Below are positions 10,657 through 20,800 of a stretch of 24,365 bases of DNA, one piece after another. The stretch is from Parachlorella kessleri (lineage: Eukaryota > Chlorophyta > Trebouxiophyceae > Chlorellales > Chlorellaceae): NCBI GenBank assembly GCA_001598975.1, contig BBXU01002141.1, positions 1 through 24,365 of the forward strand, in the 5' to 3' direction. The notes below the pieces were generated by a model that was not told the DNA's origin, did no database searches, and was given only the letters and a program-made list of their open reading frames with translations. Position 1 is the first letter of the stretch; each line of letters begins with the position of its first letter. A program made the translations under genes and the position numbers.

Positions 10657-10894
10657 GCAGGCAGGGGTGCAAATGTAGGGCAGGCCACACCAGCAGGGGC
10701 GGGGTGGCAGCTCGGTTACCTTTTTATGTCTTTGTCATATTTTGGTATACCTTATGGATTGTTGTGTACCCATCGTTACCCAATTTGTACTTTGTTAAGG
10801 CCGGCACAGGAGGGTGTCATCACCGCACCACCCACAAGCAAGCTGGGACAGCACCTCGGGCTGGCTGCGGTATATGGCCTTTCACACGCATGCA
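10657..10894. other. Convergent 3' spacer, cysteine synthase-like / SRR1-like
   Basis: The 238 bp between the two stop codons must hold both 3' UTRs. The middle (about 10715-10800) is clearly richer in A/T than its surroundings, which fits a cleavage/polyadenylation zone used from either side. A canonical TGTAA signal is not visible. Confidence 0.5.
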
Positions 10895-12274
10895 TCACCA
10901 CCCCAAAGGTCTCCGCCGTGCAAGCCGGGCCTGCCAGTCCGCCAGAAAAACATGCAATGCCATGTCGTTGAACGCTGATGCAACAGGGAAGCCACACTCG
11001 GCTACACGCTGCTCGTCCACGGCCCCACACTGGCACAAGTCATACAGCAGGCCCTCTCCACTTGCTCCCTGCTGACCGTCTGTGCCGGTGGAAATACCCC
11101 TGTCTAGGCCGGCTGCCTCAACATTCCCAGGCACACCGTGCTGCTGTTGCCGTTGTTGCTGACTGCCGTAGGACTCCACCTGGCTGCCCTGGCTGCTTTG
11201 CCGGGCCGCCGGCAGGGATCCTCCCCCTCCACAGGCCCCACTGGTGGCACCCCCGTGGTGTGTCAACTCCCAGCGCTCGCAGTACAGGCTAAAGCTGTTC
11301 CCCAGGATCACAACATTGCCTAGGGTGCCGGCTGTCACGTTTGCTGCCAGCAGCCGCTCTGTGAGCTCCAGCTCGCAGTGTGGCAGGTAGAAGAGGGTAG
11401 GGCAGGCGGCCACATGGCATCCACAGGGGTTGGCGGGGGTCACCTGCATGTACGCCGCAGCTACAAGCACTTGGCCAGGTCTCGCCTCCAAGCGAGTTAT
11501 GGTCCTGCCAGCTGCAAGGCACACTTGTCCAGTTCCTGACTTGAGAAGCCCTGGAGTGGTTGCCACAGGGTAGCATTGCCTATACTAGCCTGACTTACAA
11601 GGCAAACCCTGCTGGCGCAGCCGACACAGCAGTCCACGCACCTCCCCTGAGACTGAGGGCCTCCAGTGACTCATGTTCCCACCTGGAAGCCACACTCGCC
11701 AAGCACAGCCATGTCTAAGGCTGAGAACACGGGGTCGTACGCTTCCAGGCCCCCGGTAGCAGGCAGTCCTGCTTTCAGGAGGTCTCTCAAGAGCAGTGCC
11801 AAGCCCAGCTGGTAGCGTATGTGGACCAGGCTAGAGTTCAGTGAACCCAGGCCCCACATGACCATCTGAGTGATGCAGCCGCTCAGAAGCGGCACTGGGC
11901 CGCTCTGCAACCGCGGCACTGCCGTACGGGACAGGAGTAGCTGCAGGTTGCTGAAAAAGGCGCTGCCCGACACCTCACCGCGCGCAGCTGCTACAATGGA
12001 GCACCACCGGGCCAGCTGCATTGCAGTTGGGGTTTGGGTGGTGGGCAACTGTGTGGGAGACTGGCTGATACCATCAGCGCTGTGTTTTGCTGGGCCTGCA
12101 AGGGCTGGCGCATCTGGTTAGATGTACAGTGCTGGGTTCAGCTTGGGTGGCCACCTGGGCTGAACTGCGCTAGTTTGGAGCGCCGAACGTGATGCACAAG
12201 AAAGATACCTACGACTCACCTGCACTCTTTCTACGTCTGCTCCTAGCCCCAGCAACAACCCAATCAGCTGACAT
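10895..12274 (-). CDS. SRR1-like protein
   Basis: Exons (minus strand): 12220-12274, 11683-12095, 10895-11443, giving 338 aa. The short first exon begins MSADW followed by a basic RSRRRK stretch, as is usual for SRR1 N-termini, and joins exon 2 in phase (1+2). SRR1 motifs: FFSNLQLLL (about 65-73), WGLGSLNSS near residues 99-107, a YQLGLALLL helix, YDPVFS (about 138-143), PTLFYLPHCE (171-180), NVVILGNSFSLY (about 199-210) and a C-terminal AFNDMALHVF stretch. Plant SRR1 acts in phytochrome B signalling and the circadian clock, and the yeast relative BER1 is linked to microtubule-related phenotypes; the biochemical activity is unknown. A Gly/Gln/Ser-rich insert of roughly 65 residues separates GNSF from the C-terminal motif; it lies in an uninterrupted frame and no intron was needed. 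The gene is divergent from DUF506 with 262 bp between starts. Confidence 0.88.
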
Positions 12275-12536
12275 GGTTAAAAGTCAACGATAGTTGTTTC
12301 AGGTGGCGAATGTCAATTGAGATCTGTGGATCTCCAGTCCCACAGCCGTGCCAGTCATGGGCGCCATGATGGGCGGTAATGGTCGTCACACAGGATCGGA
12401 CATGGGATCGGATACCGAAGGAAATATCTAGAAGTACCGAAGGAAACATCGACACAGAAGTGTCTTATCTTCGTGATTACTGGTGAAACACGGCAACCGG
12501 TGGTGTTACTTTCTGCAGCCGCCACCCCCGACCATC
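12275..12536. promoter_or_regulatory. Bidirectional promoter region, SRR1-like / DUF506
   Basis: 262 bp between divergent start codons. It holds a 16-bp direct repeat with one mismatch (TACCGAAGGAAATATC at 12413-12428, second copy at 12435-12450), with starts 22 bp apart, about two helical turns. Just upstream GGATCGGA occurs twice (12393-12400 and 12405-12412), 12 bp apart. A perfect hairpin GAGATC-TGTG-GATCTC lies at 12319-12334. The clustering suggests transcription-factor sites shared by both genes; this is inference from position. Confidence 0.6.
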
Positions 12537-13888
12537 ATGAGGCTTGTCAAAAAAGTCTCTCCTTTGCGCGAGGTTGCCCCGTTGGGCCGCCAGAATAGCG
12601 AGTTGGCGCTTACCGAGTTAAGTGGGAGTAACTCCAGCCTGGTGTTCGACATGGAGGGCATGGAGCAGCTGACCCTGAACGACGATCCAGAATCTGCTGC
12701 CAAGGAGATTGCTGGCGCCTGCGAGACTTTAGAGCAACTCAGTTGGCTACTGGAGCCCAGTTCTGACGTGGAGAAGCTGGTAGGTCCTCCCTTCTTGTCA
12801 GCAGCAGGGTCCGCAACCAAAATTCTTTCTTCACTGACGCTGGTTTTGTTGGCGAGCAGTCAGGGCTGAGCTGGCTTGCCCTTTTGGGCCTTGCCAATCT
12901 CAGCTGGTATTGAGTGCGAGGCTTGCATGCAATATTTGATTTGTGGCTTTCATGTCATTGAGCCATGCATGCGAGGTTTCCTTTTCTCTTGTGCAGCTGA
13001 AGTTGCACATCAAAGTGGCACGGAAGTGTACCCCCAACGGTCAGTTGGATCCTGAGACGCTGAAGGGGGCGCTTGAACAGGCGGGCTACACTGCAAAGCT
13101 GCACGCCCCTGCCGGGAAGAAGCTACACGGCCTGCGCCATGAGTTCCTGACTGTATGCCTGCCAGGTAAGGCCTCTTCATTCTCCCCTCTCTTTCTCACA
13201 CACTTCTTTTTGTGACCAGATACCACGTGCAGCCTGTCGCAACTTGCTCTTGTGCCCGCCGCACTGCTCTTACCATTGGTTGTACCTGGCTGTCATGCAG
13301 ATGGCGGCGACAGTGGTAGCTCGACATATGTTGTGGACCCCAACTTCCGTGACAGCTTTGTGGTGGCGCACCCCACGACTCGCTACTCAGCGGTGCTGGC
13401 AGGGTTGGACCAGGAAGTGGTGGCCACGCAGGTGGGTGCTGGGCACTGCTTGTGATTTACTGCGCAGCCCGGCATGGCCGTACAGCTTCGCTGGGCCACA
13501 CGTTGTTTATATTGGGAGTATTCTATCAGGCTGCTTGCTGCCCAGAGACCCCCTTGCATCCGCGATTCTGTTTTGTTCAGAGGAAGCCTTGCTGCCAAAT
13601 CCCAGGAGACTTGGTTGTTTCGGCCATGTGCTCACCTAGCTTTGTGTGTCTGTGCAGGCCTGCCTGCGCCGCGCTGTCACCATCCTGGGCCGCGAGCTTG
13701 CCCAGTCCTTCACCGAGCAGGGCGTCCCGGTGCCCCCCTGGCGCACGCAGCAGGCGCTGCTGTCCAAGTGGCAGCTGCAGCACTCCCCCGGCGGCTGCGG
13801 CCAGCCGCTTTTTCAGGATTGTGGAGTGGAAGTTGGTGCCCCAGGGTCCATGGACCAGGTGCCCATATCGTTTGGCCGGGTGTCTTAA
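12537..13888 (+). CDS. DUF506 family protein (PD-(D/E)XK nuclease-like fold)
   Basis: Exons 12537-12779, 12997-13165, 13301-13431, 13658-13888 give 257 aa. The start is the first ATG of the exon. An acidic, Ser-rich N-terminal region (to about residue 80) precedes the conserved domain: a Lys/Arg-rich helix, a GYTAKLH strand, GLRHEFLTV, YVVDPNFRDSFVVAHPTTRY (about 150-169), a helix with RRAVTILGREL, then PPWRTQQALLSKW near 212-224. This order (H-E-F strand, V-D-x-N-F-R, P-P-W-R...K-W) is diagnostic of DUF506, a plant-lineage family placed in the PD-(D/E)XK superfamily; in Arabidopsis some members repress root-hair growth. Molecular function is unknown. The C-terminus after the KW motif is not conserved, and a possible donor (GTGCCC after ATGGACCAG) could mean one more small exon, so the end is the weakest part. 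Confidence 0.87.
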
Positions 13889-14738
13889 CCTGGGCGGCGG
13901 CAGCTGCAGCTGAATGCCAGCCGCTCCTCCAATACTTCTCAAATCGCTAATTGCAGCCGCTGTGCAGCCACCACAGCAGCAGGAGAGACAGAAGACCGAC
14001 GACGGCCCCACCCGCCCCTCACACCCCCCAGCTCACGGTTAAAAATTTGACCGTTTATGCCGTGCCCCACCCACACGCCCCACGCTCGCTGTTTTGTATG
14101 GGAGGCAGCTCCGTGCCGTGCTTGAAAGCCTGGTCGCCTTTGCAAGAGTCGCAGCCTAGGTCACATGCTCCTGCTTGTGCCCTGCTGTTAAAATGGGGAG
14201 CGCACCCCCCATCGATTCCTGGTCAGCTTCCTTAAACGTGGTTTTCTCGTGGGCGGACTGGCTGACTGTGCCAGCACCGAACCGTTCTTAGGAGGACTAC
14301 TCTTATCACTTGTTGACTCGTACTATTTCCCACTCCTTGGTTTTGACATTACAACTGAAGCTCATTTATCATCGCCTGCATTTGTAGCACTGACTTCTCC
14401 TGCCCAGTTTGTTTGTTACTTAGGCATTGCGTCCCTTGGGCCTTGGTCAGGATAACCAGCCGATGATGACGTTGTGACCACTGGCACAAGTTAGTAGCTG
14501 CACAAGGACGGCAACTTTGCCTCAAGTCAAGCACATTGGAACACACTACCTACTAGTGCTGCAATTGGATTTCCTTGCTGCCATGACATGCTACTCCCAG
14601 TTTGAAGCCACCGTGATCCCTCAGTATTGCATACCGAAGGTTGGGCACTCGCCTCCTGCCCTGCGATCCTGGACGGTGTCGTCCTACATGCCTGCACTTG
14701 CTGTTGCTTGCTTATGCCACCCCTTTTGCTGCCCGCTG
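13889..14738. other. Long convergent 3' spacer, DUF506 / hydrolase
   Basis: About 850 bp between two converging genes. I see no credible gene. The frames here are short and lack conserved motifs. A near-palindrome, ACGGTTAAA-aa-TTTGACCGT (14035-14054, one mismatch), sits about 150 bp after the DUF506 stop. The part near 14270-14450 has a higher A/T content than flanking coding DNA. The 3' UTRs of both genes are expected here. Confidence 0.5.
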
Positions 14739-17449
14739 TTATCTGCTGCCGCTGTTTAGCACACACTGCCCTTCTTGCCGCACGGCCGGCGGCGGCGGCA
14801 GCCGCTGCAAGAAGTCGGCAATGGCTGGCCAGTAGTGCGCTGGGGCTACCTCATGGGCGTCCATGTGGCGAGCCTCTGGGAACTCCACCCACGTCCAGGG
14901 GGTCGCGCCACCCTCACCCCCGCTCCCTCGCAGCGCGTACAGGTCCCGCATCTGATGCGCTCCCAGCATCTCGTCCTGCGATTCACATAAGGCATTAAGA
15001 ATATAGTGAGCCCAAGCAATGGAATGTACTGCAGGCTGGACGGAAGAGGCTCGAGCCCACAGGATGTGGTTGGGTTGGTCGTCGGTGGAGCACCGCCTCT
15101 TACAAAACATTTCTGCAATTCGGTGCGGGTTCAGGAGCCACATGTAGCCAGCTCACCTGCCCTGAGCACAGGAAAAGTATGGGCATGTCCCTGAGCGAGA
15201 GGATGTACTCGGCACTGGGCCACTTGTTGCGCACAAGGAAATTGAAGCGTCTGCAGACAAGCAACACGGGACTGCCTATGGGCCACCTGTGTGCAGTGGC
15301 AACCATGCTTGCAAGCCCAGCATGCACAGGTAACAAGATAACTGGGCAGCCAAACACTGGCAGCGGCTGTACGCCCAGCGTTCCCCAAGCCCACCAGGTT
15401 GACGCCAGGGATCTCTTCATGCACAAGCCCAGCATCTCACAGTGGCAAAGCCCCGGCACGCTTACATGCAACCCTGTCATATTGAAGGCAAACGTGGCAT
15501 AGCGCCCACCTGCCCTTCCCCACCAGGGGCGCCAGAAGGGGCATCACCACCCCAATGGTGTCCACCATGCTAGTAAACGTGTTTTCGATAATGATGCCCC
15601 TCACCTGTGCACAAGCATGTAGTGCAATTAGGTTGCAAGGCAAGTATTTCAGGTAGCAGGCAGTCAGTGAGCCCCAAGAGTGTGTAGGTGTTTGGCATTG
15701 CTTCCCGGCTGTGGGCAGCTACGCTGGCTTTAGACTCTGCCTTTCAGCAGCTAGCAGAGTCCATGCTGCACAGGAAAGCGTAGGTATAGATGGCCCTGCC
15801 CCAATGGCACCAGAAACCTTATCAGCTGTGGGGAAAGGCTTGTTACAGGCAGGGCTGGTCTTGGGCTCCCAAGGCGGGCACCTTGTCCTTGTTGTTTTTG
15901 GCAATGTAGAAAGCGACCGCGCCCCCCAGCGACTTCCCCAGAAGCACGATGTTTGTGGGATCCACGTCGCTGCGACCCAGCAGGTGGTCCAGCGCAGCCT
16001 GCAGGGCCAGCACAGCACAGCACAGCAGACTGGATTGGCTGCATCCCGAGGTGCCATTAATGGCAGTGGTCTTATGACATCAGTGTGTCTGATCAATCAG
16101 GCGATCAGAGCATGTCTTCAATACTCCCAATGCCTCACTTATGCGTGGGGATTAGCAATGTGGACTGGGCCGCCAGTGCCAGAGCTCACCCGCCAAAATT
16201 AGGCATTGAAATTTGCTTGCCCGCACTTGAGCAAGCCCCACGGTGCTCGGTCTGCTTGGCAAGTCGATACTGCTGGTAGCTAGGCTCGCAATGAAATAGC
16301 TAGTCCCTTTGAGCCCTGTGCCCACAGTAAGCCTGCCCCGCATGTCTTAAGCTGTGGCCGTCTATCAGTCGGTGGGGACAGCACACACCCATCTGCCTAA
16401 CCACTGTCCTCCCCTCAGGGCCCACCTGGGCATCTAGCTGGATCCCCCGCTCGCTTGGCGACCCCTCGCTTTCCCCGTAGCCCCGGTACCCCAAGATCAT
16501 GAGCGAGCAGTCTGCCTGACGCACAAACGGCTTGATGTAGGGCAGCCGGAAAGCCATGTTCCCTGCATTCTCCTGCACGCAAGCGACGACACAACACCTT
16601 ATACACGGGCTCAGAGGTGAGCTGCAGAAAGGTGTATGCAGCTGCTGGTTGCGAGGTGTCCATGTCCCAGGCAATGATTGTCCCAGGTTAGGGGTAAGTG
16701 CCTGTCCAACAACTGCTTACCGTCGGCCGGTTTGCAACAACTACATCACAAAAGGTGGTGTCGTCGCGGCGCCTGGATCACCTGGGGTGTAACCTAACAA
16801 GAAGCATTTGCAGCCTCCTCAACTACTCACTTGTCAGAACCCGCGACGCCCAACATAGAAGCCTCCACGGCCTCACCTGAAAAAAGAGCACAGTTGGCCT
16901 CGCTCTTCGCTGCTCCGGAGTCCAGCCCTTGGGCCACATATACCAGGCGTGGAGCCGTGTGCCGTCGGCGGCAGTGAGCCAGAGGTCTTCGTATGCCAGC
17001 CCAAATGCTGGATGGTCTGGATAGTATGGATAGTTTGACGGGATGCCAGGCAGGCGGGGCACGTATATCTGCGCATAAGAGCAGCTCCCAAACAGTAAGT
17101 AAGAGAATTTTCCCAACCGGCAGGGTGGCTGCTGGAATGGCCGGCTCCTGTTTGACCGATGAAAGCCGCGGCTTGCTGCAAGCCTTCGCCGGCTTCACCC
17201 CTCTACTGGCATGCTCCCAGGACAAGTGCCACAAGCACAGCTTAAGCGCGGACTTGCCAGCTTTTCCTGAAGCACATATAGCAGCCCCAGTGCTACGCCG
17301 GCCAGGCCCACTGCCTGCAATAGCAAGCACAGGCTTTGGTAAACTACTGTCAGCAAGGCTCCCAGGGAAGGGCACCCTGCACGGCCTTGCTGATACAGAA
17401 AACGAAGCACTGAAGGAAAAATCGTTACTATCAATGGGTGTCGGAGCAT
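14739..17449 (-). CDS. Alpha/beta hydrolase, ABHD13 / WAV2 (BEM46) family
   Basis: Serine-hydrolase-fold membrane protein. Exons (minus strand): 17258-17449, 16877-17068, 16426-16572, 15882-15998, 15510-15604, 15157-15250, 14739-14975. They sum to 1074 nt, giving 357 aa. An in-frame TAA lies just upstream of the ATG. Residues about 35-62 form a hydrophobic segment ending in LLYVLQEKL, the single membrane anchor seen in this family. Then follow YVPRLPGIPSNYP (66-78), the strand with ADGTRLHAWYM, the oxyanion region FFQENAGNMAFRL (126-138), GYRGYGESEG (156-165), the nucleophile elbow GKSLGG with Ser200, ENTFTSM, the aspartate in GQDEM (Asp280) and the histidine in EARHMDAH (His316). The triad Ser-Asp-His is complete, so activity is likely. 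Plant WAV2 affects root bending and fungal BEM46 affects polarity; substrates are unknown. Intron 1 (17069-17257) has a GC donor. A poorly conserved tail of about 15 residues ends the protein. Divergent from the strawberry notch gene. Confidence 0.95.
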
Positions 17450-17810
17450 CTTGAAGCAAGCTTACGACCATTGCCTACCCACATAGCTTACCCCATAGCA
17501 GCAGTTCACGCAGAACTTTAGCCAGTTCATCCCTGTGTAGTTCTGCGCCCTGCTTGGAACTTGATCAATCCCTTAGCTTTGAAATTTTGCCTATATGGGC
17601 GCCATCATGTGAAGCCTGTGTGGCGCGGCCACTTGAAAGGGCGCAAGTTACTCAGCCGTGCAAGCACGGTGTTCTTCGGACTCTTCACTATCAATATGTC
17701 AACATAACATATGCTTACCATTCGTATTTCGTGCCAACTGATGAGAGGCATGGCCAGTGGCTTGCTGGCTCATCTCCTCCTCTGGACAGGGTCATGAAAG
17801 AACTAGCACT
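17450..17810. promoter_or_regulatory. Bidirectional promoter region, hydrolase / strawberry notch
   Basis: 361 bp between the hydrolase start (17449, minus) and the proposed strawberry notch start (17811, plus). A perfect inverted repeat, CGCAGAACT (17509-17517) and AGTTCTGCG (17539-17547), with a 21-nt spacer, puts the two half-sites 30 bp apart centre to centre, about three helical turns. It lies 60 bp from the hydrolase start. No TATA box is obvious. If the strawberry notch gene has an additional upstream 5' exon, this spacer would also contain it. Confidence 0.55.
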
Positions 17811-20800
17811 ATGAACTCCGCTATGACTGTTCTCCAGGTGCAGTGCGGCACTTGCCTGCAGGTGGTGAACGGTAAGCGTCCAATGCACGGCAGCCTGTCT
17901 GCTCTTGTTGTTTCCAAGGCTTGCTGCAACCTTCTCGCACTGTGCCAGCTTGCTGTACGTATCTGCGACGAGCCAGGCGTGTCTGTGTCACCTGGGCTGC
18001 CCTGGTCCTCGGTCGCTCCACCCCTTTACCGCACCTTGGGCTCTTGCCTGCAGTCTCCGCCACCTTCTTGCCGACGCTGCTGACCCAGAAAACTTACAGC
18101 TGCCCTCACTGCCAGTCGCAACAGTCGATCAACTTGTCTCCGCAGCAGGAGACCCAGCTTCGGCTGCAGGCCCAGCGCCTCCTCCAGCAGCAGCAACAGC
18201 AGGCAGCCCTGCAGGCAGCCACCCGAACAGCACAGCAGCAGCAGGCAGCACGATTGCAGCAGCAGCAGCAACAACAGCTACAACTACAACAGGCCGCTGT
18301 TGCCGCAGCGCGGGGTGTCCCAACAGCACAGCCAGCCGGGACGGGCCAGGCACAGCAGCATGCCCAGGTCACCACTGGCGACGCGGCTGCCACTGCAGCC
18401 TACATCCGGCAGCTGCAGCAGAAAGCCCAGCAGCAGCATGCACAGCTGGCGCAGCAGCGGCAGCAACAGCTGGCGCAACATCGGGCGCGGCTATTGCATG
18501 CACAGCAGCAGCACCAGCATGGTATAGGGAAAAGCCCAGCAGGGTCCAAGGCGACTGTGACAAGGCGACCCTTGGGAACACATGTCATCCCCCAGCAGGC
18601 GTTGCCGGCCCTGCAGCAGCAACTGCGAGAGCAGCTACAGCACCAGCAGCATCCTGGGGCGGCTGCGAATGCTGCGCAGCTTGCGGCTGCGATGGCTGCG
18701 CACCTGCAGGCAGCGCAGGCAGCGGCAGCAGCTGGGCGCGCGCTGGTGAGCACCAACGGCAGGGTTGGCTGTGATATTGTGAGGCATCCCAGAGCTGTGC
18801 ACTAGAAGTGGTTGTCAGGCTTTGCAGCGCTCTTGCGCTTCTGGGTGGTCTTTTCCCACAACCGAGCAGCCCACGCTGCATGCTTCCCACAGGCAGAATG
18901 GTTGGGTGCCCTGCGGCAACTCAGGTTGCAGATATCACTCCCCAGCGTGTAAGGTGGGTCATGGTGTGGGCTCTGCAGCCGGTGGCCGACTTGCCAGCAC
19001 TGGGGGCACCCGCCGAGGAAGAGGAGGAGGAGGGCGAGGAGGAGGGAGTCGGCGATACTTTCCTGGTGAGCTTAATAGGCACAGAAGGAGCTTGGTTAAG
19101 AGGTGTTGATAGCCGTGGTCCCAAGTTCGGCCGCTGGCAGCAAGGGACAGCCGTGTCGGCTTATGTTCGTGCATGCGGCAATGGTTGCCATGTACAGCGC
19201 TTACGGCACAAGCTGCAGCTATGCAGATGAGCAGCGCTTGTCTTCCCAGGCAACATACACCAGCCAGAAGTCCCGGCCTAACCTGTGTGGCTACCAGGCT
19301 CACAAGCGAAAAATGATGGCAGCCCTTTGCTTGCATTTTTGCAGGAGTACAAGCCTGCCAAGTTGGACTACGGGCTGCCGCACCCGGTACGCTCGCCAAC
19401 TGGTCCGCCCAGCTGGCCTTGTTTATTGCTTGGCTGTGGCAGACCTCTTGTGAATCAAGCAGCTCCGTGCCTCTTGCCCCAATTGTGGTCGCTGTTGCCA
19501 GTCCATGCGCTTCTGCAATGGCTGGTGGGAAGGGAACAGCGATATCAGGGACCGTTGCCTGGCTGCCGCAAGAAGGCCAGCCCTGACTGGGGCTTAATAC
19601 TTGCCCTGCAGGACGCTGTTGTGGAAACAGCCAGCCTTGCCGCTGTGGAGCCTCCGGACATACACTACAAGCTGCATGCCCACAGAGAGCTGGTGGAGAC
19701 TGGCTGCTTGTCAGCGCTGCAGCTGGAGGCGGTGGTGTACGCCTGCCAGCGGCACCAGCAGGTAGGCCACGTGTGGTGCTTGCCGGCTCAGCTGTCGGAC
19801 GGCCCTGGGGCAGCTGGGCCTCGTGCAGACTTCTCTCTGACAATCGCTTGCTGCAGTCCACCACAGGGCACCCGGGGCACCTTGGCCTGCCACACCATCA
19901 TACAGACGGTGCACCGCTGCGCCCTTGTCTGGCCCTTGCCTCCATGCATGGCCAACCGCACGCCCCAGCGCCACAGTCTAAGCTTCACCCTTGGTCCTGA
20001 CCGCAGCTCCTCCCTGACGGGGCCAGCCGCGGCGGGTTCTTCATAGGCGACGGTGCTGGGGTGGGCAAGGGGCGCACCATCGCGGGGCTGGTGCTGGAGA
20101 ACTGGCGTGCCGGGCGGCGGCGCCACCTGTGGCTGTCAGTAGGTTCCGACCTCAAGTTTGACGCGCGGAGGGACCTTGATGATGTGGGCGGTGGGTTGAG
20201 GCAGGGGGTTTGCGCTCTTATGATGATATGATTTGTTGGGGTATTGGTTGATGTATTGGGATGGAGTTACAAGACAACACTGTGGGGTGGGGTCGGGCGA
20301 GAGTTTGGGTGCAGGCACGGTGGCCTACCTCAGCGGTGCGCTGCTCCTAGTGTGGTGCCCAACGCAGCTTGGGAGGCAAGGGTGGAGGCCTCGTTGGGCT
20401 GGGCTACGGTTGCCGGGGCTGGAGGTACACGCCCTGCTGCATTCAACGGCGTCATGCAAGGGGACACGAGGGGACACAACTTGCAATATCCTGTAACAGC
20501 CATGCTTGGCATGCTGGCGTGCTTAAGTGCCCACACACAGATTGTACAGTGCTGCTGGAGTGCCGGCGTGCAAGGGGGCCATCTGCATTGCTAGTCGCTT
20601 GGGATGTAGCAGGGTGCACAGCCGGCTGGTGGCTGGACACTTATTGGGCCACGGGCTGCTGTGCAACTCCCTTGCAGCTACTGACATCCCCATCCACGCG
20701 CTGAACAAGCTGCCCTATGCCAAGCTGGACTCCGCCAAGGTTGGGGTCAAGGAGGGCGTCATCTTCCTCACCTACTCCTCCCTCATAGCCTCCTCAGACA

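Noticed and set aside
14035..14054. Near-palindrome as a transcription terminator
   Set aside because: Intrinsic terminators are not expected for nuclear polymerase II genes, and the loop is only two bases.
14249..14455. Small hydrophobic plus-strand frame in the DUF506/hydrolase spacer
   Set aside because: No family match by eye, and higher A/T than coding exons nearby; most likely spacer sequence.
17905..18774. 289-codon Ala-rich plus-strand frame
   Set aside because: Alternative frame of the CAG-rich exon 2; the neighbouring frame carries the CPHC motif and joins the helicase core in phase.
18959..19864. 301-codon minus-strand frame
   Set aside because: Antisense to strawberry notch exons 3-5, which show strong protein conservation on the plus strand; no motif in the minus frame.
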